This document shows positions 53,335 to 61,432 of a DNA stretch of 64,000 bases, in pieces. Positions within the stretch are counted from its first letter, which is position 1. Each line of letters begins with the position of its first letter. A program made the translations under genes and the position numbers. A model generated the notes under the pieces. The model did not search any database and was not told the origin of the DNA. It saw nothing but the letters and a program-made list of their open reading frames with translations. This DNA comes from JALHNI01 sp044226365 (GTDB lineage Bacteria; Acidobacteriota; Terriglobia; Bryobacterales; Bryobacteraceae): contig JBGAHE010000009.1 of the NCBI GenBank assembly GCA_044226365.1, positions 33,372 through 97,371 on the forward strand. The letters are read 5' to 3'.

Positions 53335-53370
53335 GTCGCGTGGCAAATCGTCGCAGCGACATCATGCCAC
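53335..53370. promoter_or_regulatory. Nested palindrome with GTCGC/GCGAC half-sites, probable RegA-type operator
   Basis: A symmetric 31-bp element lies at 53340-53370. GTGGCA at one end pairs with TGCCAC at the other; GTCGC (53350-53354) pairs with GCGAC (53356-53360) about a central A. A further GTCGC is at 53335-53339. RegA/PrrA-type proteins recognise GCGNC and GNCGC half-sites with variable spacing. The element lies in the divergent region between the regB side and the bd-like operon, ~90 nt before the first cytochrome start. The half-site order differs from the usual arrangement. Confidence 0.5.
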
Positions 53371-53460
53371 ATTCCCTTCATGCGGCCGCCTCATTTACGG
53401 TGAAAGCGTAGGAATTCTTGGATCACTGCAAAATGAGCTTGTTTCTTCCGCCTCTTACTC

Positions 53461-54756
53461 ATGGATTTCCCCATCTTTCATCTTGACTGGCTCGGTAACC
53501 GCATGTTGGTTGCCATCACCGCCATTCTTCACGTGCTCATCAACCACCCGATGGCCGTGGGCGCCTATCCCCTCCTCACCCTGTTCGAATGGATCGGCTG
53601 GCGACGACAGGACCCCGAATGGGACGCCCTCACCCATCGCCTGGTCACCATCGTGTTCATCATCACGACTTCCATCGGCGCGCTCACCGGCGTCGGCATT
53701 TGGCTCTCCACCTCCATCGTGGCTCCCTTTGCCATTGCCAGTCTGCTGCGTGTGTTCTTCTGGCAGTGGTTTGCCGAGTGGCTGGTGTTTGTCAGTGAGG
53801 TGATCCTGATCATGGCCTACTACTTGAGCTGGCGGCGGATGAGCTCCGCTCGCGCGAAGCGTTGGCACATTTCCCTTGGCGCGCTCCTCAGTGTCTTCTC
53901 CTGGCTCACCATGGCGCTCATCGTGGCCATTCTCGGCTTCATGATGAACTCCGGCACCTGGGGCCAGCACCGGGGCTTCTCCGACGCGGTCTTTAATCCC
54001 CTGTATGTCCCTCAGTTGGCCTTCCGCACTACCTTCGCGATGACCACCGCTGGACTCTTTCTCTGGTTCTGCATTCCTTTCGTTACCCGACGCCAGCCCG
54101 TTCTTCGCACTCGCGCCGTCCGCCTCGCCGCGTGGTGGAACCTCGCGTGGCTCCCGCTTTGCGCCGCGGCAGCGCTCTGGTACTGGGAGGCCGTCCCCGC
54201 TTCGATGCGCCGAAACGCGGATGTGGCTCTCTTCACCCAAGCCTTCAGCCAGTGGTACGCGATGTTCGGTCGGATCCTCACCGCCACTGTGTCCGTAATC
54301 CTTCTCACCGCCCTCGTTGGCGTTTGGCGGCCTCGGCAAGTCCCCCGCTACTGGCTGTTAGTTCCATTCGTCTTGGCGGCTTGGCTTCTGGGTCACTTCG
54401 AACGGGTGCGTGAGTTTATCCGCAAGCCCTATGTCATCGCCGGATACATGTACTCGAACGGTGTTCGAGTCACCGAACTGCCGATCTTGCAGCGCGATGG
54501 AATCCTTCCTTACGCCGCCTATGCGAGCGTCCGCCAGGTAACCTCCGCTAACCAGCTCCAGGCCGGGCGTGAGGTCTTTCGCCTGGCCTGCACGCGCTGC
54601 CACACCACCTACGGGGTGAACAGCGTCGTCGACAACTTCCGGCGGATGTATGGGAACGCGGCGGAGGCCGATGCCTTAGCCGCCTACTTGAAGAGTCTGC
54701 AGCCCTTGCCAGCCACGCCGCCTCGTCAGCTTACCGCCCGGAGGCAGCCACAATGA
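53461..54756 (+). CDS. Cytochrome bd subunit I-like membrane protein with C-terminal c-type heme domain (first of pair)
   Basis: 431 residues. About eight helices; 'ITAILHVLINHPMAVGAYPL' aligns with the start of CydA, and His24 matches the heme ligand His19. At the position of the second CydA histidine this protein has Phe ('PQLAFRTTFAMTTAGLF'), so one heme site may be lost. The last helix leads to 'REFIRKPYVIAGYMYSNGVR', similar to the family end. A class I cytochrome c domain follows with CTRCH at 377-381. It should sit in the inner membrane with the c-heme in the periplasm, linking quinol and cytochrome c. It overlaps the next gene by 4 nt. Confidence 0.75.
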   Translation: MDFPIFHLDWLGNRMLVAITAILHVLINHPMAVGAYPLLTLFEWIGWRRQDPEWDALTHRLVTIVFIITTSIGALTGVGIWLSTSIVAPFAIASLLRVFFWQWFAEWLVFVSEVILIMAYYLSWRRMSSARAKRWHISLGALLSVFSWLTMALIVAILGFMMNSGTWGQHRGFSDAVFNPLYVPQLAFRTTFAMTTAGLFLWFCIPFVTRRQPVLRTRAVRLAAWWNLAWLPLCAAAALWYWEAVPASMRRNADVALFTQAFSQWYAMFGRILTATVSVILLTALVGVWRPRQVPRYWLLVPFVLAAWLLGHFERVREFIRKPYVIAGYMYSNGVRVTELPILQRDGILPYAAYASVRQVTSANQLQAGREVFRLACTRCHTTYGVNSVVDNFRRMYGNAAEADALAAYLKSLQPLPATPPRQLTARRQPQ

Positions 54757-56105
54757 ACAGCGTCCCGCGCGATCTGCCGCTCCCGCTCCCGCTCCCCGAA
54801 GAGTGGTTAGCCTTCCTCATCGTCCCCGCCCTACTCCTCCACCTGCTGTTCGTGAACCTCACTGTCGGCGCCGCGATCCTCTCGGTCGTCTTCGAGATTG
54901 CCGGCTATCGCCGTCCCCGCTTTGACGGTCTTGCTCTCCGGGTTGCGGAGACGATTACGGTCAACAAAAGTTTGGCGGTCGTGCTCGGTATTGGCCCGTT
55001 GCTGATGATCAGCCTGCTTTACACCCCCCAGTTTTATGGCGCCAATGCGCTCACCGGACACGCTTGGGTCTTGCTGGTTCCTCTCATCACGCTGGCGTTT
55101 CTTCTCGCCTACGTCCACAAATACAGCTGGGCCCGCTGGAGTACCGGCCGCCGCAAGGGCCGTCATCTGATGGTCGGCGTCGTGATGGCAGCTTGCTTCC
55201 TTGCGATCCCCTTGATCTTCCTCTCGAACATCAATCTGATGCTCCTGCCCGACAAATGGGCCGAAGTCTCTGGCTTCTTTAGCTCCCTCCAGTTCGGCAA
55301 TGTCTTTCCTCGTTACCTGCACTTTCTCGCCGCCAGCGTCTCGGTCACCGGGCTCTTTCTCGTCGCCTGGTTCGGCCGGAAGGCGGCCGAATCGGTGGAC
55401 GGATTCACCCGCGCCGAACTCGTGCGGCACTTCTATCAGTGGGCATTCTTCGTTTCCTGCGCTCAGTTCTTCATCGGCCCGCTAACTCTGTTCACCTTGC
55501 GGGAAAAAGCTTTCTCCTCGCCGATGCTGCTGGCCATTCTTTCGGGTGCCGCTGTCGGGGCTTTCGCGCTGTACTTAATCAGTTGCGAGATCCGGCGTCC
55601 CACCCGCCCCCTGGGTGTTCGCTTCTGGGTCATTGCCCTGCTGCTCGGCATCACTGCTTATCAGATGGGCCGTGGCCGCCATGAATGCCGCGAAGGTGCA
55701 CTGGTCGAACACCATCAACAGGTCCGCGCCCGTTCCGCGGAGTTCGCCGCCTTGGAACTGGCTACCCAGATGCGCCTGACCTCTGGCTTGGGCGCCGGTG
55801 AGTCGCTGACCGGCCCCCCTTCCGGTCGTACCGTGTTTCTTCAGGTCTGCGGCGCTTGCCACTCGACTACCAGCGCCGTTTATGCTCCGGCCTTGACTGA
55901 AATCTACCGTCTGCACCACGACCACCCCGAGGCCATCGTGAAATGGGCGAAGAACCCTGGTAAGAAGCGGCCCCAATTTCCCCCCATGCCCTCCATGGAG
56001 CACCTGGGCGATGACGCGCTCAAAGCCGTTGCCGATTACATGCTCGTGCAAGGCGCTCCGGCGCAAAGCCCGTCCAAGCCCGGCACAGGCGCCTCCGCCC
56101 CCTAG
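54753..56105 (+). CDS. Cytochrome bd subunit I-like membrane protein with C-terminal c-type heme domain (second of pair)
   Basis: 450 residues. 'LLHLLFVNLTVGAAILSVVF' matches the CydA N-terminus (His near 28) and 'VFPRYLHFLAASVSVTGLFL' holds the second ligand-type His, so this copy keeps both positions. Around eight helices end near residue 300, then a linker and a cytochrome c domain with CGACH at 366-370 and 'FPPMPSMEHLGDDALKAVAD'. Coupled by ATGA to its partner; the two probably form a heterodimer in place of CydAB. Whether it reduces O2, or moves electrons between quinol and a c-type carrier, is not settled by sequence. Confidence 0.78.
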   Translation: MNSVPRDLPLPLPLPEEWLAFLIVPALLLHLLFVNLTVGAAILSVVFEIAGYRRPRFDGLALRVAETITVNKSLAVVLGIGPLLMISLLYTPQFYGANALTGHAWVLLVPLITLAFLLAYVHKYSWARWSTGRRKGRHLMVGVVMAACFLAIPLIFLSNINLMLLPDKWAEVSGFFSSLQFGNVFPRYLHFLAASVSVTGLFLVAWFGRKAAESVDGFTRAELVRHFYQWAFFVSCAQFFIGPLTLFTLREKAFSSPMLLAILSGAAVGAFALYLISCEIRRPTRPLGVRFWVIALLLGITAYQMGRGRHECREGALVEHHQQVRARSAEFAALELATQMRLTSGLGAGESLTGPPSGRTVFLQVCGACHSTTSAVYAPALTEIYRLHHDHPEAIVKWAKNPGKKRPQFPPMPSMEHLGDDALKAVADYMLVQGAPAQSPSKPGTGASAP

Positions 56106-56740
56106 GTTGCTTCTGCTCCCCTCGGGCGTTCACTCACCTTTTCGGCGCGGTAAGTGCCGGTGTTTCTGCCGTCTACCGGGCTGGCGCAGTCCGGCTCTTT
56201 GGTCGGACGCCCTAGAGTGAAGGCGAGGATTCGTGCGTGTCCCTCTCGCTCGATTCGACACTTTTCGACACTCGACGCCAGTCTGCTCAGCCCGCTGCCC
56301 AGGATCTTCCAAGACCCAATCTCAGTAATGTGCGGGAAGGACTTCCGTCCCAGACCGGCTTTGCCCGCGCCATCCACTCACTTCGCACGATCATGGGAGC
56401 GCTCATGCCACCGTGCTGAGGCTTCTGGAGCTGAACTTCAAGGTAGGGAAGACGGGAGAGGATGGTGGCGAAGGTGGGGGTCGAACGGTCCTATTACAAA
56501 ATTCCGGTCTTTGTATTCTGCAAGTGATTGATTTTAAGGGTCGCAGGTTTTGCAGGTTTCGCACTATAGGCGGTTTTCAGCCCCGTTCTAGCCCCAGACA
56601 GCCCCGTAATAGCCCCGTCAAAATCCCCACCCTACGCCACCATCCATCTAGGCCAAAACAGGTCCTCGAAACAGGCCACTGGCAGGCCATAGGAAAGGCC
56701 CAGATAGCCCCGTAACAGCCCCGCAAAAATCACCCTACGT
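56106..56740. other. 635-nt gene-free stretch with tRNA-3'-end-like fragment
   Basis: No reading frame here looks coding. On the minus strand, 56463-56486 reads GTTCGACCCCCACCTTCGCC then ACCA, which resembles the T-loop, acceptor arm and CCA of a tRNA, but the T-stem does not pair and no 5' part follows. It may be an attachment-site relic. Beyond it come AT-rich sequence (56495-56560) and two direct repeats up to the IS66 end at 56741. No promoter or terminator is convincing. Confidence 0.35.
56600..56739 (+). repeat. Two imperfect direct repeats next to the IS66 end
   Basis: Copies at 56600-56636 and 56706-56739 share AGCCCCGTAA then (T/C)AGCCCCG, and finally an A-rich step and CCACCCTACG or TCACCCTACG. 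AGCCCCG also occurs singly at 56578-56584. The second copy ends one base before the inverted-repeat end of the IS66 remnant. Function unknown; it could be a degenerate palindromic-unit family. Confidence 0.55.
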
Positions 56741-58082
56741 GTAAGCGCGCCCCGAAGGCCGTCTGGACACGAGGTTCAAGGTGCGGTAGCGGGGGCCGCG
56801 TGGATGTTCAGCGGTCGTTAGACCGGCACCGCGGGCGAGCCGGGTTTCGCGAGGCGGGTGTTCCAGGGCAGCAGTTCGCTGAGGCGGTTGATGGGGTGAT
56901 CGGCGAGGCGTTCGAGGACGTACCGCAGGTAGGCTTCCGGGTCGATGTCGTTGAGCTTGGCCGAGCCCAGCAGGCTGTAGATCGCCGCGGCGCTTTGTCC
57001 GCCGGCATCAGATCCGGCGAAGAGATAGTTCTTGCGGCCGAGGGCGACCACGCGCAGCGCTCGTTCCGCCGCGTTGTTATCGATCTCGACGTGGCCGTCG
57101 TCAGCATAAAACCAGCAGCGCCGGCCAAAGGCCCAGAGCGTAGTGGATCGCCTTGGCGGTTTCGGACTTCCGGTCCAGTCTGGACAGGCTCGCTGTGAGC
57201 CACTGGTGTAGATCCTTGAGTAAGGGTAAGGCTCGTTGTTGCCGTTCGCTTCTGCGTTCGTCAGGCGACCGGCCCCGGATCTCGGCTTCGATCTCATAGA
57301 GGGCGCCGATCCTGCGGATGGCCTCGGCGGCCAAGGCCGAGGAATGCGCCTGGTGAAGGTCGAAGAACTTACGCCGGACATGCGCCCAGCAAGCCGCCTG
57401 GCGGATCTGGCCACCTTCGTAGAGCCGGTTGAAGCCGGCATAGGCATCGGCCTGCAGCGTGCCGGCGAAACCGGCGAGATGACGCTCCGGATGTTCGCCT
57501 TTGCGGTTGGGCGAGTAAGCGAAGTAAACGGCCGCGGGAGCCGTATCTCCCGCCGGGCGCCCATCGCGGACGTAAGTCCACAGCCTTCCCGTATTGGTCT
57601 TACCTTGTCCGGGAGCTAAGACCGGAACCGGAGTATCATCGGAGTGTAAGTGGCCCGCTTCGAGTAAGTGCTGACGCAACGCTTCCACCAGCGGAGCCAA
57701 CGTGCGGCTGGTGGCCCCGACCCATCCGGCCAGCGTCGAGCGATTCAGTTCCACGCCTTCCCGGGCGAAGATCTCCGCCTGGCGATACAGCGGAAGGTGA
57801 TTCGCGTACTTATTCACCAGGAGGCGGGCTAACAGGCCCGGCCCCGCCAAGCCACGATCGATCACGCGGCTCGGCGCCGCTTCCTGCACGATCTTCGCGC
57901 AGCCGGCACAACTGAGTTTAGGGCGCACGATCCGGATCACCTGGAAGTGGCCGGGCACATATTCCAGCATCTCGCTGGCGTCTTCGCCGAGCGGCTTCAG
58001 CTGGCCGCCACAGCTTGCGCACGCCGTGTGGACGGGCCGGAGAACTTGTTCTTCGCGCGGCAGGCTCTCGGGCCACGGCTTG
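56741..58082 (-). mobile_element. IS66-family element, truncated, one terminal end kept
   Basis: The plus-strand end GTAAGCGCGCCCCGAAGGCC at 56741-56760 has the GTAA start and form of IS66 inverted repeats. Inside lies a broken tnpC; tnpA and tnpB are missing. The other end is absent: at about 58082 the IS66 reading frame gives way to a different transposase on the plus strand. No 8-bp target duplication can be recognised. Confidence 0.75.
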
Positions 58083-58092
58083 CGCGGGGTTA
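56818..58092 (-). pseudogene. IS66 transposase TnpC, frameshifted and 5'-truncated
   Basis: Reading from the right, 'RKPWPESLPREEQVLRPVHT', a zinc-type 'CASCGGQLK', and the catalytic region with 'LHSDDTPVPVLAPGQG' (Asp) and 'LQADAYAGFNRLYEGG' are clear IS66 TnpC. Near 57110 the frame fails in 'WPALLV'; a T4 in place of T3 causes it. The C-terminal end continues in another frame ('YADDGHVEIDNNAAERALRV', with the catalytic Glu) to 56818. About 100 N-terminal residues are missing. Confidence 0.85.
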
Positions 58093-58561
58093 TAAGTTGC
58101 ATCTTGATGTAGCCGACGGACAACTCCCCATCAGCGCCGTACTCACCAGCGCCAACGTCCATGACCCCCAGGTCGCCATTCCGTTGATGACGATGACCGA
58201 ACAACGCGTCACTTACTTATATGAACTGATGGATTCGGCTTATGATGCCAATCAAATTCACGCACACAGCCGACAGCTCAATCATGTACCGATCATTGCG
58301 GTGCACGGGCGGCGCGGCACCAAGAAGTCTTCTCCGTTGCCCAAGGTATTTCCCGACCGGCCCACCCCGCAACTGACTTGGGCTCAGCAAGACCGCTACA
58401 AGCTACGCACCATGAGTGAACGGGTCCATGCCCGGCTGAAAGATGAGTTCGGCGCCAACCACATTCGTGTTCTTGGCCCCGCCAAAGTGATGGCTCATCT
58501 CATGTTCGGCGTGCTGGTCCTCACCGTCGATCAGTGGGTCCGCCTGAGCGCCCCAACCTAG
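58083..58561 (+). pseudogene. DDE transposase C-terminal fragment (IS1182/IS4-like)
   Basis: The frame from about 58082 reads 'RGYKLHLDVADGQLPISAVL', 'LYELMDSAYDANQI' (Asp of the DDE set) and 'KLRTMSERVHARLKDEFGAN' (Glu), ending VDQWVRLSAPT. This is the last ~160 residues of a DDE transposase. Its front part is missing where the IS66 remnant begins, so the IS66 copy inserted into or recombined with it. Confidence 0.75.
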
Positions 58562-58842
58562 ATCGCCCGCTGTCGGAGGTGGACCCCAGTTGTTAGACAA
58601 GCTAGTAAGCAAACCTAAGGTAGGAAAGCTGGCTGAGTCTTTGGGAGCCGTGAGAGACGGATCCGCAGACGAGTATACGATAAAGCAGCTGAGCGGAGGA
58701 TAGGGCTCTCCAGGGATGGAACCCGAGCGCCGGCTCAGTGCCGGGATCAAACAGGAGCGGCAACGTCCGCTCCTGGGCCCCAGGATCCTGGCCGAAAGCG
58801 GTAAATCCCGGGGGGTGGGGGGCAGAGCCCCCGAAGGGTGGG

Positions 58843-59586
58843 TCAGGCGCCGAAGTAGACGGCGGCTGGGGTGAGATTGGCGAGCGCCTGATGGGGTCGC
58901 TGATAGTTGTAGAAAGTGAAGTAAGTATCGAGCGCGGACCAAAGGGTGGCGCCGTCGGCGAAGTCGCCGAGATAGATGAGTTCGTATTTGACCGAACGCC
59001 AAAGGCGCTCGATGAAGACGTTGTCCAAAGCCCGGCCACGGCCATCCATGCTGATGGCAATCTGCCGTTGTTGGAGCGGAGCCAGAAAGCTGGCGGCGGT
59101 GAACTGGGCGCCTTGATCGGAGTTCCAGATGTCGGGTTCGCCGAAGGCGAAAGCGGCGGTGAGGGCTGCGGAGCAGAAGCTGGATTCGAGGGTGTTCGAG
59201 AGCTCCCAGCTGAGCACAAAGCGGCTGAACCAGTCGATGATGGCGATGAGGTAGAGGAATCCGCTGGCGAGCGGGATGTACGTAATATCGCCACTCCACA
59301 CGTGATTGGGCCGCACGATGGGCACGTCGCGGAGCAGGTAAGGATAGATTTCGTGACCCGGCGCCGGGCGGCTGAGCTGGGGTTTCGGATAGTGGGCTTC
59401 GAGACCCATCAGGCGCATCAGCCGCTGCGCGCGTTTGCGGTTGATGTCGAGCATGGCGGCCATCCGGCGGCTGCCGAGGAATGGATGCTCCAAGTAGAGT
59501 TCGTCGATCTGGCGCATCAGCAAAAGGTTCGCGGCGGACTCGGGGACGGGCTGATAATAGTAGCTGGCGCGCGGCAGATCGAGCAA
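58843..59586 (-). CDS. IS3-family transposase OrfB (DDE integrase domain)
   Basis: 247 residues from the first Met, but the frame is open back to the orfA slippery run and includes the family phrase 'IDPGHPQLTIEHQCRLLDLP'. Catalytic residues: Asp in 'VWSGDITYIPLASGF', Asp in 'IWNSDQGAQFT' and Glu in 'NVFIERLWRSVKYE'. It performs the strand transfer of a copy-out/paste-in element. OrfB is usually made as an OrfAB fusion by -1 frameshifting; here it lies in the +1 frame relative to orfA. Confidence 0.88.
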   Translation of the reverse strand: MLDLPRASYYYQPVPESAANLLLMRQIDELYLEHPFLGSRRMAAMLDINRKRAQRLMRLMGLEAHYPKPQLSRPAPGHEIYPYLLRDVPIVRPNHVWSGDITYIPLASGFLYLIAIIDWFSRFVLSWELSNTLESSFCSAALTAAFAFGEPDIWNSDQGAQFTAASFLAPLQQRQIAISMDGRGRALDNVFIERLWRSVKYELIYLGDFADGATLWSALDTYFTFYNYQRPHQALANLTPAAVYFGA

Positions 59587-59647
59587 CCGGCATTGGTGCT
59601 CGATGGTGAGTTGGGGATGGCCAGGGTCGATGCATTGGCGCAGTTGT

Positions 59648-59938
59648 TCAATCGAGCTGGCCGACCGTTTTTTTGAGAAAGTCCATCTCGACTTTCATTT
59701 GCCCGATCTGACGGTAAAGTTCTTCCTTTTCGCGATCGACGGCGGGCCGGGTTTGCGTCATTTGCGGAGTGAACATCTCGGGCAGCAACTCCAGGGCCAG
59801 CTTCTTCCAATTGGCCACCAGATTCGGGTGGACGCCGAACAGCTGCGCGATCTCCGTGATCGTGCGCTGCCCCTTGATGGCTTCGATGGCCACCTTCGCC
59901 TTCAGGGCCGGTGAGTAGTTCTTGCGGGTTCCAGGCAT
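59648..59938 (-). CDS. IS3-family transposase OrfA
   Basis: 96 residues from the ATG at 59938, which has AAGGAG a few bases before it; a longer start at 59959 lacks a site. The N-terminus is a helix-turn-helix ('YSPALKAKVAIEAIKGQRTI' and 'VHPNLVANWKKLALE') that binds the element's ends. It is followed by a leucine-zipper-like coiled coil to 'MDFLKKTVGQLD'. Near its end, seven T on the plus strand (59668-59674) make an A7 run in the mRNA. Confidence 0.88.
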   Translation of the reverse strand: MPGTRKNYSPALKAKVAIEAIKGQRTITEIAQLFGVHPNLVANWKKLALELLPEMFTPQMTQTRPAVDREKEELYRQIGQMKVEMDFLKKTVGQLD

Positions 59939-60309
59939 GGCTTCTCCTTCTTTTTCCATGCCGCCTGCCCACCTTAGGCTCGCTTCTTTTCGTGTCTAAC
60001 TTTTGGGTCCACTACAGACCTCCTCTATCAATGGACGCACGCCTTCCCCCGCCCAGGCTCCGCACCGGCGCGTCCCTTCTTAGCCACCGAGTGCCGTTTT
60101 GCCTCAGTAATGACCCGCTTAACCGCAGATCCCTTACCCCTCGTCCCTTTGCATTCTCAATCTCCCTGTCAAGCCGTTTTTCGCCTAGTTCTGCAAGTGG
60201 TTCACGACGTTTTCCAAAATCCTAACCCCCATCCCCTCATGCACTTAACCCTCACCCCCACCCCGGGCCGCTTGGTCTCGCCTGCTACTGTCAAACCGGG
60301 TAAACCAAC

Positions 60310-60618
60310 ATGCTTCGCTGCCACACCCTCCGCGCCACCGACGTCGTCTCCCGCTACGGCCTCGACCCCGACACCCCCACCGCCGACTACGACATCCGCC
60401 TGGTCCCCTCCCACGACCCCGCCTACATTCCCCCCGACGCCGAAGCCTGGCCCCTCTACTACCGCGTCGCCCTCGACGCCCTCCAAGCCTTCCCCGGCGC
60501 CTACGACGCCGTCCGCCACGCCGTCTCCCAACTCTGCCGCCAAATCCAGGGCCGCCGCGCCCTGCCGCCCCGCATCCTCCAGCGGAGTTTCTCGCTCCAG
60601 GACGCCCCCGCCCGCTAA
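60310..60618 (+). CDS. Small hypothetical protein, first of a pair
   Basis: 102 residues, MLRCHTLRATDVVSRYGLDP..., with strong third-position C and balanced amino acids, so probably coding. No motif or membrane helix known to me. It lies 24 nt before the next gene, which has its own good ribosome site. The ~290 nt between the IS3 end and this gene hold nothing recognisable except TTCTGCAAGTGGTT at 60189-60202. Confidence 0.6.
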   Translation: MLRCHTLRATDVVSRYGLDPDTPTADYDIRLVPSHDPAYIPPDAEAWPLYYRVALDALQAFPGAYDAVRHAVSQLCRQIQGRRALPPRILQRSFSLQDAPAR

Positions 60619-60642
60619 CTCCGATCAGAAAGGAACTTACAC

Positions 60643-61419
60643 ATGACCTCCCAAGCCCGCCTCGACGCCAATCGCCGCAACGCGCTCCGGTCCACCGGAC
60701 CCCGCACCGCCGCCGGCAAAGCCCGCTCCGCCCAGAATGCGCTGAAGCACGGCCTCGCCTCTCTATCTCCCGATAACTTCCTCGCCATCGAAGACCGCGC
60801 CGCCTTCGACCAGTTACTCGCCAGTTACTGCCGTACTTACTCGCCCGCCCACGCCGACGAACTCGACTTACTCACCGAAGCCGTCTTCTGTAAGTGGCGT
60901 CAGCAGCGCCTCTGGACCGTCGAAGCCCAAGGCCTCGAACTCACCATCGCCGAACACCAATACGACCTCCAAAAGCGTTTCCCCAAAGCCGGCCCCGCCG
61001 CCCACCTCGCCGCCGCCGTCACCCGCACCGCCGAATCCACCCAACTCCTCCGTCGCTACGAAGCCCAACTCGCCCGTCAATACCACCGCAATCTGAAGCT
61101 CCTCCGCGAACTCCAGGCCTCGCGACTCGACCTCGAACCCACCCTCAACCCTCCCCCCCAACAGGCACCCGAACCCGAACCCGCCCTAGCCTCCACCGCT
61201 CCGGCGCCGAACGAACCCAACGCACCCGAGACTCAACCCCCACCCGCCGCAACCCGCCCGACACCGAACGAACCCAAGCTCCCGAGCCGAAACAACCGCA
61301 GCCCAAACGACCCGCCGCGTAAATCGACGGCAGAAGCCCTCTGGGACCCGCGCTTAACGTCCTTAACCTTGGCTTTACCAAGATTTGGGACGGCACTTGA
61401 GGGCAATGCACTATCGTGA
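60643..61419 (+). CDS. Protein with N-terminal 'RRNALRSTGPRT' motif, unknown function
   Basis: 258 residues after a ribosome site AAAGGAAC. The N-terminus 'ANRRNALRSTGPRTAAGKAR' then 'SAQNALKHGL' is the hallmark of a family widespread in Acidobacteria and Planctomycetes, often in several copies; its function is not known. A helical central part follows (~50-165, Arg/Leu rich), then a Pro/Glu/Asn low-complexity tail. The pair sits between an IS3 copy and a broken two-component system. Confidence 0.7.
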   Translation: MTSQARLDANRRNALRSTGPRTAAGKARSAQNALKHGLASLSPDNFLAIEDRAAFDQLLASYCRTYSPAHADELDLLTEAVFCKWRQQRLWTVEAQGLELTIAEHQYDLQKRFPKAGPAAHLAAAVTRTAESTQLLRRYEAQLARQYHRNLKLLRELQASRLDLEPTLNPPPQQAPEPEPALASTAPAPNEPNAPETQPPPAATRPTPNEPKLPSRNNRSPNDPPRKSTAEALWDPRLTSLTLALPRFGTALEGNALS

Positions 61420-61432
61420 GAGGTAGATCACC

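Larger units (their letters stand above)
58571..60016 (-). mobile_element. IS3-family insertion sequence
   Basis: About 1.45 kb bounded by imperfect inverted ends: GAGGTGGACCCCAGTTGTTA on the left (58576-58595) and, read on the minus strand, TGTAGTGGACCCAAAAGTTA on the right (from 60016). Both share GTGGACCC and GTTAGACA. It contains overlapping orfA and orfB. The exact left border is uncertain by a few bases, and I see no clear short target duplication. Confidence 0.8.

Noticed and set aside
56154..56531. Plus-strand 125-codon frame in the gap before IS66
   Set aside because: Composition resembles spurious translations of tRNA-like sequence (WWRRWGSN); no ribosome site or family.
57947..58082. 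N-terminal extension of the plus-strand transposase fragment
   Set aside because: This part is antisense to IS66 TnpC; only the sequence from ~58083 matches a DDE transposase.
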